A stretch of 64,000 nucleotides of DNA from Sporosarcina sp. P13 (lineage in GTDB: Bacteria > Bacillota > Bacilli > Bacillales_A > Planococcaceae). Location of the stretch: contig NZ_PDYM01000011.1 of the NCBI RefSeq assembly GCF_002743055.1, positions 1 to 64,000 of the forward strand, in the 5' to 3' direction. Made by a program: the position numbers and the translations under genes. Position 1 is the stretch's first letter; every line of letters starts with the position of its first letter. The notes under the pieces were generated by a model, which was not told the origin of the DNA, made no database searches, and saw nothing but the letters and a program-made list of their open reading frames with translations. Below, piece by piece: positions 18,399-26,621 of this stretch.

Positions 18399-18974
18399 CT
18401 ACTTCCTAATCTTTTTTTTAGTTTCCTCAAATACCTTTACTTCTTTATGATGTTCTTCTTCAGCTTCTGTAGTCCCAACAATCAAAGGTTCTGCATTATA
18501 GTCTACTCGTTTGCCATAACGGAGAAGTTCGTAAATAATCATCCCATTATTAGGTTTTCCATTTACTGTATTCATTGGAATCGCATCGTATAAGACAAAG
18601 TATAAAGAATAGAAGATGAATATATTCCAAAACTTCTCGCCTTCTTCTAAATAACCATTTGCAAGAAGTGCATTGATCGTTAACGCTAGGATGAAATTGA
18701 TAAGAATCGGACCTGCATAAATACATATATAGGCGAATGTATTATTTGATCGGATGGAATCAAATGTGAACCAGCTGTGTACGTGGTAATACTTTCTAAT
18801 ATCTATAAACTTACATTTGAAAAGTCTTGGTCCTGATCCAATGGTCAACCTAGGATTCTTTACTCCGAATAAACTACATATAATGAAGTAACTAGCCTCC
18901 CGATTAAACTTCGTAACAGGTAAAATAATAAATGCAGAGATTATCAGCATAAAAAGATCTTTTAAGCCAAACAA
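18399..18974 (-). CDS. M50-like membrane protein lacking catalytic residues
   Basis: 191-residue membrane protein with about four hydrophobic segments and a charged C-terminal tail (E/K-rich, 165-191). The order of elements copies site-2-type M50 proteases: FGVKNPRLTIGSGPRLF at about 36-52, AGPILINFILALTINALL at about 87-104, and a YDAIPMNTVNGKPNNG loop at about 129-144. The HExxH helix position instead reads REASY (25-29), and the second metal motif DG reads NNG, so no zinc site remains. Start TTG with AAAGGAGAGG upstream. Function unknown; a pseudoprotease is my inference. Confidence 0.6.
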   Translation of the reverse strand: MFGLKDLFMLIISAFIILPVTKFNREASYFIICSLFGVKNPRLTIGSGPRLFKCKFIDIRKYYHVHSWFTFDSIRSNNTFAYICIYAGPILINFILALTINALLANGYLEEGEKFWNIFIFYSLYFVLYDAIPMNTVNGKPNNGMIIYELLRYGKRVDYNAEPLIVGTTEAEEEHHKEVKVFEETKKKIRK

Positions 18975-19107
18975 AAATATCCTCTCCTTTGTTTTAAAAG
19001 GATGGTAACGTGTTTTTCTAACTATAGTATTAATCTACCCTTTTTAACGAGAATAAATCGTCTATGTGTAATTAGGTAGTACATTAGTTAATGTATGAAA
19101 GCTCAAA

Positions 19108-19136
19108 AGACGTCACCAAATGAATCAATGACGTCT
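19108..19136 (-). terminator. Terminator of the small FbpA-type gene
   Basis: Stem AGACGTCA / TGACGTCT with a 13-nt loop. On the minus strand it is followed by TTTTGAG. It lies 25 bases beyond the stop codon. Confidence 0.6.
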
Positions 19137-19160
19137 CTTGTTATTTGTCTAACATTTTCA

Positions 19161-19325
19161 TTACATCTGTGCTTCTGGATTGCCGAATGTTTCATATTCC
19201 TGCATCAGTAACTGAAGCGGCAACTCGTACAATTGCTTGCCATCAATTTTAAATACCCCATTCGAAACAAGTTCTTCAATGACTTGGTCCCGTTTCGTAT
19301 CACATAGATTTTTCTTTTCGTTCAT
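19161..19325 (-). CDS. Small FbpA-type (Fur-regulated basic protein A) family protein
   Basis: 54-residue ORF with a strong ribosome site (AGGAGG, 9 bases before ATG) and a terminator. The core ELVSNGVFKIDGKQLYELPL resembles the FbpA family of Bacillus, small proteins that act with the FsrA RNA in iron sparing. This member is not basic overall, and I see no Fur box directly upstream. It lies about 1.3 kb from a ferric-iron ABC operon with Fur-like boxes. Note that FbpA here is unrelated to the ferric-binding protein FbpA. Confidence 0.65.
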   Translation of the reverse strand: MNEKKNLCDTKRDQVIEELVSNGVFKIDGKQLYELPLQLLMQEYETFGNPEAQM

Positions 19326-19551
19326 AGTGCATTTCCTCCTCGATTCCCACTCTCACTATAGCCACTTACCGACTTAGTTAAACCGACTTACATATAGATG
19401 AAATACTTTGAATTTTATTCAGCAAGAAGATGAAATGATTGGGTAGAATAAAGAAAGATACACTTATTTTTGTTTATGGGTACCAATTAGAGGAGAGAAT
19501 CGTTATAATCTAGTTCGTGCATAATATTGTTATTTACCATAGGAGGTTACT

Positions 19552-20409
19552 ATGTTTTTTATTGAAGCAAAACGAATTGCAGTCGTTATTTTAGGATCGT
19601 TTCTGACGGCTTTGTCGCTAAATTTCTTTCTAATCAATGCTAATGTCTATGCGAGTGGCTTTGCAGGTGCTGCGCAGTTGGTTTCGAGTATCTTAACGGA
19701 TCAATTGGATATTATGATTGGTACTGGTATTTTGTTGTTACTATTCAATATTCCAGTGTTTATTCTTGGGTGGTTTAAAGTAGGTAAAGGTTTCACCATC
19801 TACAGTATCGTTTCAGTCGCATTTACTACATTGTTTCTAGAGTTACTGCCAATTCGTTCGATGTCGGATGATATTATGTTGAATGCAGTATTTGGCGGTG
19901 TATTGGCAGGGGTTGGGGTAGGTATTTCACTAAAGTTAGGTGCTTCTACTGGTGGAATGGATATCGTTGCGATGATTTTATCGCGTATGCAAGATAAACC
20001 AATCGGTATGTACTTTTTAGTCTTAAACGGGATTTTAATCTTAGTTGCAGGGTTTCTATACGAGCCAGAAAATGCATTATATACAATGATTGCTCTTTAT
20101 GTGACAACGTCAGTCATTGATATGATCCATACGCGTCATGAAAAAGTTACAGCGATGATTATAACGAGGCAAGCAGACGAACTGCAACAAGCGATTCATC
20201 GTCAAATGGTGCGTGGTATTACGATTTTACCAGCAAAAGGCGCGTATTCAAAAGAAGATAAAAATATGCTTTATGTCGTCATAACACGTTATGAATTATA
20301 TGACCTTGAACGTATTATTAACGAAACAGATCCACAAGCCTTTACGAATATTGTTCAGACTGTCGGGATATTCGGCTTCTTTAGACGAGAAGGCGAGAAA
20401 TTAGTATAA
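19552..20409 (+). CDS. YitT-family membrane protein
   Basis: 285 residues. Five or six hydrophobic segments (1-170) of the YitT domain with LKLGASTGGMDIVAMIL, then a cytosolic DUF2179-type domain (about 200-280) including ITILPAKGAYSKEDKNMLYVVI. The family occurs in several copies in Bacillales; the transported substrate is unknown. Strong TAGGAGG before ATG; a TATAAT at 19504-19509 could be its -10. Confidence 0.85.
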   Translation: MFFIEAKRIAVVILGSFLTALSLNFFLINANVYASGFAGAAQLVSSILTDQLDIMIGTGILLLLFNIPVFILGWFKVGKGFTIYSIVSVAFTTLFLELLPIRSMSDDIMLNAVFGGVLAGVGVGISLKLGASTGGMDIVAMILSRMQDKPIGMYFLVLNGILILVAGFLYEPENALYTMIALYVTTSVIDMIHTRHEKVTAMIITRQADELQQAIHRQMVRGITILPAKGAYSKEDKNMLYVVITRYELYDLERIINETDPQAFTNIVQTVGIFGFFRREGEKLV

Positions 20410-20412
20410 TAG

Positions 20413-20465
20413 AAGGAGCTACGCGGAAGTCGACACCTACGATTTCTTGTGATAGCTCCTTTTGT
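20413..20465 (+). terminator. Terminator of the YitT gene
   Basis: Arms AAGGAGCTA (20413-20421) and TAGCTCCTT (20453-20461) around a 31-nt partly structured loop, ending CCTTTTG. Confidence 0.65.
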
Positions 20466-20531
20466 TCATTGGAAGAAGCTTAAAAGAAATATCAGAAAAA
20501 CAATAAATTTGTTGAATTGTTGTGAAAATGG

Positions 20532-20559
20532 TGGACAGTTTTATAAATTACTATATAAT
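20532..20559 (+). promoter_or_regulatory. Promoter of the iron permease operon
   Basis: TGGACA, 16 bases, TATAAT. The -10 is perfect and the -35 matches 5 of 6 positions. A Fur-like box begins two bases downstream. Confidence 0.7.
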
Positions 20560-20560
20560 T

Positions 20561-20579
20561 GAGAATGAAAATCATTAGT
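20561..20579. promoter_or_regulatory. Fur-like box upstream of iron permease
   Basis: GAGAATGAAAATCATTAGT matches the 19-bp consensus GATAATGATAATCATTATC at 15 positions. Its place between promoter and gene fits repression by iron-loaded Fur. Confidence 0.75.
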
Positions 20580-20643
20580 TAATTAAGTAATCGAGTGTCA
20601 CTAAAAATCGCCTTTGGGCACAGTAAAGTTGGTTGTATACATA

Positions 20644-22290
20644 ATGAATAAATCTATTTGGTTACGAGAACTTCGCCGTCGTACGAATAGCTGGTTTATC
20701 GTGACAATGCTTGGCGCAATAATTATCGTGATGCCTGTCGCATATGTCATTCTGAGCTTCTTCCAGCCGACGAGCGAGAACTGGCAACATATTAAAGAGT
20801 TTTTACTTGCTGATTATATTAAAGGATCATTACTTTTGGTAGGGTCTGTAGGGTTTTTATCTACTGTGATTGGTCTTACGTTAGCGTGGATTGTGGCGGC
20901 ATATGAATTTCCATTACGTAAGCAGTTTAAGTGGTTGCTCATTTTACCTTTAGCAATTCCACCGTATATCGCAGCTTATACGTACAGCACGATGACGAGC
21001 TATACAGGAATCATTCAATCATATTTCCGTAATCACCTCGATTATCAATTTACACCAGGAACGATTGAAATTATGTCAATGCGTGGAGCGATTTTCGTCT
21101 TGACGTTATTCTTGTATCCATATGTGTATATGATCACGTTACACTACTTTGAAAAACAAAGTTCTACCTATATTGAGAGTGCGAAAACATTGGGATTGAA
21201 TGGATTCCAGTTGTTTTTCCGATTAGTACTACCAATTGCACGACCTGCAATTATTGCAGGTGCGATGTTAATCATTTTCGAAGTATTAAGTGACTATGGG
21301 GTTGCGAGCTTTTTTGGTGTGCGTACGATATCGACGGCCATCTTCCAAACCTGGTTCGGTATGTATGATATCGATGCAGCGATGCGTTTAGCTGCTTGGT
21401 TACTTATCATCATTTTAGGAGTCTTCATGCTCGAGCGATTTTTACGCAAACGTCGAAAATATGATACGAATGTGACGCAAAGCAGACCGCTCGCGAGAAA
21501 AAAACTTCGTGGATTATCCGCTTGGGCAACGACACTAGTTTGCTTGGCTACTTTCTTCGCTGCGTTTTTAATCCCGTTTATACAGTTGATTCATTGGACA
21601 TTAAAAACATACGAAAAAGTGTGGCGAGCTGACTTTTTCAGCTTAATGGCGAATAGTTTATTCGCAGCTTTCATTGGTGCGTTAATCATTAGCTTCTTTG
21701 CGATTTTGGCTGCCCGTACGATTAATCTCTATCCGTCAATGTCTTCAAACTTGTTAGCTCGCGTGATGACGTCAGGCTATGCAGTTCCTGGCGCAGTCGT
21801 AGCAATCGGTGTGCTGGCATTGTTTATTACGTTAGACGAAAAGTTAGCGTTTCTATATCCGAAACTTCTAGGAGTAGAATCGGGGACACTGGTGCTAAGT
21901 TTGTCGATTGCGATGTTGATTACGGGGTATGTGATTCGTTTTATGGCACAAGGATTCAATGCCGTAGAATCTGGTTATACGAAAATTCCACCGTCCTATC
22001 GGGAAGCGTCTTTCTTACTTGGTAGAGGATTGACGTATACATTCTGGAAAGTAGAGTTTCCTTTATTGCGTGGGTCAATCTTAATCGGATTCGCTTTGGC
22101 ATTTCTGGAAATTATGAAAGAATTGCCGCTGACGTTATTATTACGTCCATTTAATTTTGATACGCTCGCTACAAGAACGTATCAATATGCGATTGATGAG
22201 CGGATTTATGAAGCAGCTCCATCTTCGTTACTGCTCATTTGCCTAAGTATCCTGTCGGTGATATTAATATTACGATTCGAGGAGAAGTGA
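20644..22290 (+). CDS. Ferric-iron ABC transporter permease (FbpB type)
   Basis: 548-residue inner-membrane protein made of two homologous permease halves, as in FbpB/SfuB-type ferric transporters. About 12 hydrophobic segments are visible. Each half has an EAA-type loop: IESAKTLGLNGFQLFFRLVLPIARPAI in the first and YREASFLLGRGLTYTFWKVEFPLLRGSI in the second. Start ATG at 20644 lacks a good ribosome site; a TTG at 20614 in frame is no better. Followed after 5 bases by the ATPase gene. The Fur-like box upstream supports iron as substrate. Confidence 0.88.
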   Translation: MNKSIWLRELRRRTNSWFIVTMLGAIIIVMPVAYVILSFFQPTSENWQHIKEFLLADYIKGSLLLVGSVGFLSTVIGLTLAWIVAAYEFPLRKQFKWLLILPLAIPPYIAAYTYSTMTSYTGIIQSYFRNHLDYQFTPGTIEIMSMRGAIFVLTLFLYPYVYMITLHYFEKQSSTYIESAKTLGLNGFQLFFRLVLPIARPAIIAGAMLIIFEVLSDYGVASFFGVRTISTAIFQTWFGMYDIDAAMRLAAWLLIIILGVFMLERFLRKRRKYDTNVTQSRPLARKKLRGLSAWATTLVCLATFFAAFLIPFIQLIHWTLKTYEKVWRADFFSLMANSLFAAFIGALIISFFAILAARTINLYPSMSSNLLARVMTSGYAVPGAVVAIGVLALFITLDEKLAFLYPKLLGVESGTLVLSLSIAMLITGYVIRFMAQGFNAVESGYTKIPPSYREASFLLGRGLTYTFWKVEFPLLRGSILIGFALAFLEIMKELPLTLLLRPFNFDTLATRTYQYAIDERIYEAAPSSLLLICLSILSVILILRFEEK

Positions 22291-22295
22291 CTATT

Positions 22296-22973
22296 ATGTT
22301 CGTTCAAATTCAAAATTTATCATTTCACTATTCCAGAAAACAGAATCCCGTCATTGACCATTTCTCGCTTTCAATTGAACAGGGGGAAATTGTTGGTATT
22401 GTCGGGGCAAGTGGTAGTGGGAAAAGTACGTTATTACGATTACTCGCGGGACTAGAAGATCCGACGGGAGGTAGTATTGAGTTAGACGGGCGACTGATTG
22501 TAGGGGATCGAACGTATATCGAAGCGGAAAAGCGTGGCGTCGGCATGGTGTTTCAAAACTACGCACTATTTCCTCACCTGACAGTGTGTGAAAATATTTG
22601 TTTTGGGTTACATAAATTGAAACGCTCAGAAAGAAAAGAACGTCTAGGGGAAATGCTTGAACTAGTCCAACTACAGGAATTCGCCAAACGCTATCCGCAT
22701 GAACTGAGTGGGGGACAGCAACAACGAGTTGCATTAGCTAGAGCCTTAGCACCAGCACCATCCATTTTATTGATGGATGAACCGTTTAGTAACCTAGACA
22801 CGAATTTAAAATCGCTAATTCGAATGGAAGTACGTGACATTCTTCAAAAAGCAAATATTACGTGTCTATTTGTCTCACACGATCAAGCCGATGTAGATGC
22901 GATTTGTGATCGAACGATTTATATTGATTGTGCAACATACGTTGGAGCAGAAAAAGAAACAGTATCAGTTTAA
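22296..22973 (+). CDS. Ferric-iron ABC transporter ATP-binding protein (FbpC type)
   Basis: 225 residues. Walker A GASGSGKST near 39, Q-loop FQNYALFPHL, signature LSGGQQQRVALARAL, Walker B ILLMDEPFSNLD and the switch His in VSHDQ are all present. It is short: FbpC/PotA-type ATPases usually carry an extra C-terminal TOBE region to about 330-350 residues, absent here. Start ATG at 22296 is used because GAGGAGAAG precedes it; an upstream reading frame extension lies inside the permease gene. Confidence 0.9.
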   Translation: MFVQIQNLSFHYSRKQNPVIDHFSLSIEQGEIVGIVGASGSGKSTLLRLLAGLEDPTGGSIELDGRLIVGDRTYIEAEKRGVGMVFQNYALFPHLTVCENICFGLHKLKRSERKERLGEMLELVQLQEFAKRYPHELSGGQQQRVALARALAPAPSILLMDEPFSNLDTNLKSLIRMEVRDILQKANITCLFVSHDQADVDAICDRTIYIDCATYVGAEKETVSV

Positions 22974-23009
22974 GAAGGGAAAGAGAGAAATTAGGGAGAC
23001 GATACCATT

Positions 23010-23095
23010 ACTCTGTTTTCTAGGCGGACGCGTTTCGGGAGGGGCCAAGCTGATGCTCGCCGAAGTCGCCGCTTTCCACTTCGCTTCACTGCTTA
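23010..23095. repeat. Degenerate GC-rich interspersed repeat copy
   Basis: A GC-rich stretch, clearly above the AT-rich flanks. It begins CTAGGCGGACGCGTTTCGG and ends GAAGTCGCCGCTTTCCACTT, with complementary ends GGCGGAC/GTCGCC. This layout resembles short non-coding repeats I know from Bacillaceae and Planococcaceae (TAGGCGGACGCTTTCCGC ... AGTCGCCGCCTTTC). No ORF is credible in it. It sits between the ATPase gene and the terminator at 23118. Confidence 0.5.
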
Positions 23096-23117
23096 ATTTA
23101 TTTTGTCTACAGTTTTA

Positions 23118-23151
23118 AATGAGTCCAATATATGTTGGGCTTATTTTTTTT
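23118..23151 (+). terminator. Terminator of the permease-ATPase transcript
   Basis: Stem AATGAGTCCA / TGGGCTTATT with two G-T pairs, loop ATATATGT, then T7. Confidence 0.85.
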
Positions 23152-23222
23152 GAATTTATTCAGAAAAAAACAAAAAAGTGCTAGCTTTTTTCTTAGATAT
23201 GTATTATGATTTTCATGTAGAT

Positions 23223-23241
23223 GAAAACGATTCTCATTATC
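23223..23241. promoter_or_regulatory. Fur-like box upstream of the iron-binding lipoprotein
   Basis: GAAAACGATTCTCATTATC matches the Fur consensus at 15 of 19 positions. A TATTATGAT -10-like motif (23202-23210) lies just upstream, so the binding protein has its own iron-responsive promoter. Confidence 0.7.
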
Positions 23242-23286
23242 AAATGATTTGTTTGGATGGGAACAAAAGACAAGGGGAGAAATAAG

Positions 23287-24396
23287 TTGAAGAAAAATTC
23301 TTTATTATGGGCATTTGCTCTATTGCTGATGGCAGCAATTTTAGGAGCATGTAGCTCAAGTTCTGACAAAAAGGAACAAACAGAAGAACCTGCAAAAGAA
23401 GAGACAACAACAGAAGAGACCGCAAAAGAAGAAGAAAAAACAGGTGGCGAAGTTAATGTCTATACAGCTAGACACTATGACGTAGACGCTATCCTATATG
23501 CCGACTTTGAAGAAAAAACGGGCATTAAAGTAAATGTAATCGAAGCAAAAGCACCTGAATTGATCGAGCGCTTGAAGCGTGAAGGACAAAATACACCAGC
23601 GGATCTATTTATGACAGTCGACGGTGGGATTTTGAACACAGCGAAAGAAGAGGGACTATTACAACCGGTTGAATCCGCAGAAATTGACGAACGTGTTCCC
23701 GCAGACCTTCGCGACACAGACGACCAATGGATTGGTTTATCTACTCGTGCGCGCGTCATCGTTTATTCGAAAGACCGTGTAAAGCCTGAAGAGTTATCTA
23801 CGTACGAAGATTTAGCGACAGATAAGTGGAAGGGCAAGTTGCTTGTCCGTTCATCTGACAGTCTTTATAACCAATCATTAATGGCATCATTAATCGCACT
23901 TGACGGTGAAGAAAAAGCAAAAGAGTGGGCGCAAGGAATTGCGAACAACCTAGCACGTGCACCTGAAGGTGGAGACCGTGATCAAGCACGTGCAATCGTT
24001 GCAGGTGTGGGTGACGTTGCAATTATGAACAGTTATTATGTAGGTCGTATGTCAGTATCAGACGAAGCAGAAGATGTAAAAGTATTTGACCAAATCGGCG
24101 TATTCTTCCCGAACCAAGAAACAACGGGTACACATATTAATATTAGTGGCGCAGGTTTAGTTAAGCATAGTAAAAACAAAGAAAATGCTGTGAAGTTGAT
24201 TGAGTACTTAACAACTGTAGAAGCACAAGAACAAATTTCAAAAGAAAACTATGAGTTCCCAGTAAATGCTGAAGCAAAGCTACCAGAAGTAATGGCGAGC
24301 TGGGGAACATTCACTCCACAAAAAGTGGACTTTGCAGACTACGGAACATATAATCCGAAAGCTGTAGAATTAATGAATCAAGTAGGATGGAAATAA
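23287..24396 (+). CDS. Ferric-iron-binding lipoprotein (FbpA/FutA type)
   Basis: 369 residues. Lipoprotein signal peptide with lipobox LGAC (Cys about 22), then a Glu/Lys/Thr-rich linker (about 28-56) and a periplasmic-binding fold starting VNVYTARHYDVD. The paired tyrosines typical of ferric sites are visible in NSYYVGRM. Start TTG at 23287 is chosen because AAGGGGAG stands 7 bases upstream. It is transcribed separately from the permease and ATPase by the terminator and Fur box between them, allowing more binding protein than channel. Confidence 0.9.
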   Translation: MKKNSLLWAFALLLMAAILGACSSSSDKKEQTEEPAKEETTTEETAKEEEKTGGEVNVYTARHYDVDAILYADFEEKTGIKVNVIEAKAPELIERLKREGQNTPADLFMTVDGGILNTAKEEGLLQPVESAEIDERVPADLRDTDDQWIGLSTRARVIVYSKDRVKPEELSTYEDLATDKWKGKLLVRSSDSLYNQSLMASLIALDGEEKAKEWAQGIANNLARAPEGGDRDQARAIVAGVGDVAIMNSYYVGRMSVSDEAEDVKVFDQIGVFFPNQETTGTHINISGAGLVKHSKNKENAVKLIEYLTTVEAQEQISKENYEFPVNAEAKLPEVMASWGTFTPQKVDFADYGTYNPKAVELMNQVGWK

Positions 24397-24405
24397 GTTG
24401 AATGC

Positions 24406-24435
24406 AAAAAAAGCAGCTCTCGGGCTGCTTTTTTA
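24406..24435. terminator. Bidirectional terminator, iron-binding protein / ytoA
   Basis: Stem AAAAAAGCAGC / GCTGCTTTTTT with loop TCTCGG between two convergent genes. Confidence 0.93.
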
Positions 24436-24445
24436 TTGTGTACAA

Positions 24446-24958
24446 TCAGTCTTGCAACGCTTTATACAATTGTCCTTTTCGCGCATATTCATTGACGATT
24501 CGTGTCATATCGGCACGATCTTCATCCGTCAATTCACGTACCACACGTGCTGGAGAGCCAAGTGCTAATGTGTTCGGAGGAATTTTCTTTCCAGGCGTCA
24601 CTAAACTGCCCGCACCGATAAAAGCACCTTCTCCAACTTCAGCACCATCTAACACAGTGGCGCCCATTCCGACAAGTGCGCCTTTTTTGATTGTGCAACT
24701 ATGTAACATCACTTTATGTCCGATCGATACATTGTCTTCTAAAATAAGTGGGAATCGTGGACTTTGATGCAAGCAACAGAAATCTTGAATATTTACTTTT
24801 GCTCCAATAATTGTTGGAGAAACATCTCCGCGAATAACTGTATTAAACCAAATGGATGACTCGGGTCCAATCGTCACATCTCCTGAAATTGTGACGTAAT
24901 CCGCTATATAAACGGAAGGGTCGATCTCTGGCATTTTACCTTCGTATGGATAAATCAA
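24446..24958 (-). CDS. ytoA: Gamma-carbonic-anhydrase-like hexapeptide protein (YtoA)
   Basis: 170-residue left-handed beta-helix protein. Hexapeptide repeats run from about 15 to 145, ending with PPNTLALGSPARVVRELT. Metal-ligand histidines of the gamma carbonic anhydrase family are present in CLHQSP, SIGHKVMLHSC. Whether these homologues hydrate CO2 is not known. Start ATG at 24958. YtoA and YtpA genes are also close together in B. subtilis. Confidence 0.85.
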   Translation of the reverse strand: MIYPYEGKMPEIDPSVYIADYVTISGDVTIGPESSIWFNTVIRGDVSPTIIGAKVNIQDFCCLHQSPRFPLILEDNVSIGHKVMLHSCTIKKGALVGMGATVLDGAEVGEGAFIGAGSLVTPGKKIPPNTLALGSPARVVRELTDEDRADMTRIVNEYARKGQLYKALQD

Positions 24959-25075
24959 TCAAATCTCCTCTTTTCTACTGTAATCATGTATAATTTATCG
25001 TATCAAACATTTGGAATTTACGATACATAATAATGTAATTAATAGAATAAGATAGTTAGATAAGGAGTGATGTCC

Positions 25076-25864
25076 GTGTGGAAATGGGAAGCAGAAGGAA
25101 AGGCAAAAGCAGTCGTAGTAATTGTTCACAGTGCATATGAACATCATCGCCGCTATGTATGGTTAGTTCAAAAACTAAGAAATGAAGGATTTCATGTGGT
25201 GACTGGGGATTTACCGGGACATGGTATAGAAGGTGTGGAAGTTCACGCAGAAGCATTTAAAGATTATCGTAGATTTATTAAGAAAATGATTCGTACGGGC
25301 TTGGAATATGATTTACCTTTGTTTTTATTTGGACATGGTATGGGTGCAACGTTCCTTATGCGTTTACTACAAATGGAACATATTGAATGTGCAGGTGTTA
25401 TTTGTACATCACCTTGGCTACACTTAGAACATAACCCGCCGATGCGTGCAAAGATGCTGACAAAATGGTCCCCAAATACAACCGTGGACCACGAAATCAC
25501 AGTAGATCAATTATCACGTGATCCTGAGTTTTTAGAGAAATTTGAGGAAGATCCATTATATGTGCCAGTGGTGTCAGGTAGCTGGTATCGTGAATTGCAG
25601 ACTCTTATGAAATCAGTTATGCAACCGGATCTAATCATACAAGATGTGCCGTTTTTGCTACATACAGGAGAACTCGATCGTATAACAGATCGTGAATTCG
25701 CACGTCGATGGGCATTTGCGCAAAATTTATCAGAGTTGCAATATAAGCTGTGGAAAGAAGCGCGTCATGATGTGTTCCAAGAACCTAATCGTGAAGATAT
25801 GTTCTTTTACACACAATCGTTTATGAATAATGTTCTTCATTCCCTAGGTTATGTGATTGACTAG
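25076..25864 (+). CDS. YtpA-like alpha/beta hydrolase with Ser-to-Gly at nucleophile
   Basis: 262 residues, collinear with YtpA (lysophospholipase-type, linked to bacilysocin in B. subtilis). GDLPGHG near 44-50 is normal. The nucleophile elbow, GHSMGG in YtpA, reads GHGMGA at 86-91: residue 88 is Gly (codon GGT at 25337-25339). The oxyanion motif HGxxEH is altered to HSAYEHH. The acid (GELDRITD) and base (EARHDVFQEP) are kept. GTG at 25076 follows AAGGAG by 8 bases. Likely inactive as a serine hydrolase, or an altered function; the reading frame is intact. Confidence 0.8.
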   Translation: MWKWEAEGKAKAVVVIVHSAYEHHRRYVWLVQKLRNEGFHVVTGDLPGHGIEGVEVHAEAFKDYRRFIKKMIRTGLEYDLPLFLFGHGMGATFLMRLLQMEHIECAGVICTSPWLHLEHNPPMRAKMLTKWSPNTTVDHEITVDQLSRDPEFLEKFEEDPLYVPVVSGSWYRELQTLMKSVMQPDLIIQDVPFLLHTGELDRITDREFARRWAFAQNLSELQYKLWKEARHDVFQEPNREDMFFYTQSFMNNVLHSLGYVID

Positions 25865-25890
25865 CATGAAGAATTTCGGGATGTGAAAAG

Positions 25891-26265
25891 ATGAGAGAAC
25901 GACTGTACATAGGCATTGCAGGTGGAATCGGAGCCATGGCAAGATTGCTGGTAGGCCAGCTTTTGCTAGTCAGTGGCACATTTCCCATGGCTACGTTTAC
26001 GGTGAATATGGTCGGAACGTTGTTGCTATGTTTTCTAGTAGAGTGGTCGAGACTCGGTGGTCGTCTTACATCACTCGCTGTGTCTGTTATTACAGTCGGC
26101 TTTCTTGGAGCCTTTACGACGTTTTCAGCTGTTAGTTTGGAAACGATTGTGTTGGTTGACGAAGGTTTATTGGGGATTGCAGCTGCCTATGTCGGTAGTA
26201 GTTTATTCGGTGGATTGGCGATGGCAGTACTCGGATTTTCATTAGCAAAGAAGGTGGCTAGATGA
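25891..26265 (+). CDS. crcB: Fluoride channel CrcB/Fluc, first subunit
   Basis: 124-residue four-helix membrane protein. GGIGAMARLLVGQ near the N-terminus, TFTVNMVGTLLLCF (central Asn) and GFLGAFTTFSAVSLE (Phe-track and sodium-site region) are the CrcB signatures. Fluc channels are dual-topology dimers exporting fluoride. Its stop overlaps the start of the second crcB by four bases, indicating a heterodimer. No fluoride riboswitch can fit in the 26-base gap upstream. Confidence 0.93.
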   Translation: MRERLYIGIAGGIGAMARLLVGQLLLVSGTFPMATFTVNMVGTLLLCFLVEWSRLGGRLTSLAVSVITVGFLGAFTTFSAVSLETIVLVDEGLLGIAAAYVGSSLFGGLAMAVLGFSLAKKVAR

Positions 26266-26603
26266 TGTTACACTTCCTAGCAGTTGGCTGTGGAGGGATT
26301 CTAGGGGCACTTTTGCGTTATGAATGTTCCACTCGGCTGAATCAACGTTCGTTACCGTACGGGACGCTGCTCGCCAATAGTGTCGGGTGTTTTTTCATCG
26401 GCTGGATTGTCGGTATGGAGTTGTCGAACGAGTGGACATTGTTTTGGGCAACGGGTGTGGCGGGCGCTTTGACTACCTATTCTACGTTGATGAAAGAAAT
26501 ATGGACGTATTGGATTGAAGATCGAAAAACGCGCGCGATTCTTTATACTGTGCTGACTTTTGGATTGGGAATAGGCTTGGTGTTTATTGGTTATAGCCTA
26601 TAG
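26262..26603 (+). CDS. crcB: Fluoride channel CrcB/Fluc, second subunit
   Basis: 113 residues, four hydrophobic helices, with GGILGALLRYE, TLLANSVGCFFIGW and GVAGALTTYSTLMKE. ATGATG start overlaps the previous stop, so translation is coupled. Paired genes usually mean the two subunits have opposite membrane orientations. Confidence 0.93.
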   Translation: MMLHFLAVGCGGILGALLRYECSTRLNQRSLPYGTLLANSVGCFFIGWIVGMELSNEWTLFWATGVAGALTTYSTLMKEIWTYWIEDRKTRAILYTVLTFGLGIGLVFIGYSL

Positions 26604-26621
26604 AAATGAGGTTTACGCTCT

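Noticed and set aside
25061..25075. GTG at 25067 or ATG at 25070 as start of the YtpA-like gene
   Set aside because: Both lie in or within two bases of the AAGGAG site; GTG at 25076 has normal spacing.
25865..25890. Fluoride riboswitch before crcB
   Set aside because: Only 26 bases separate the genes, too few for the aptamer.
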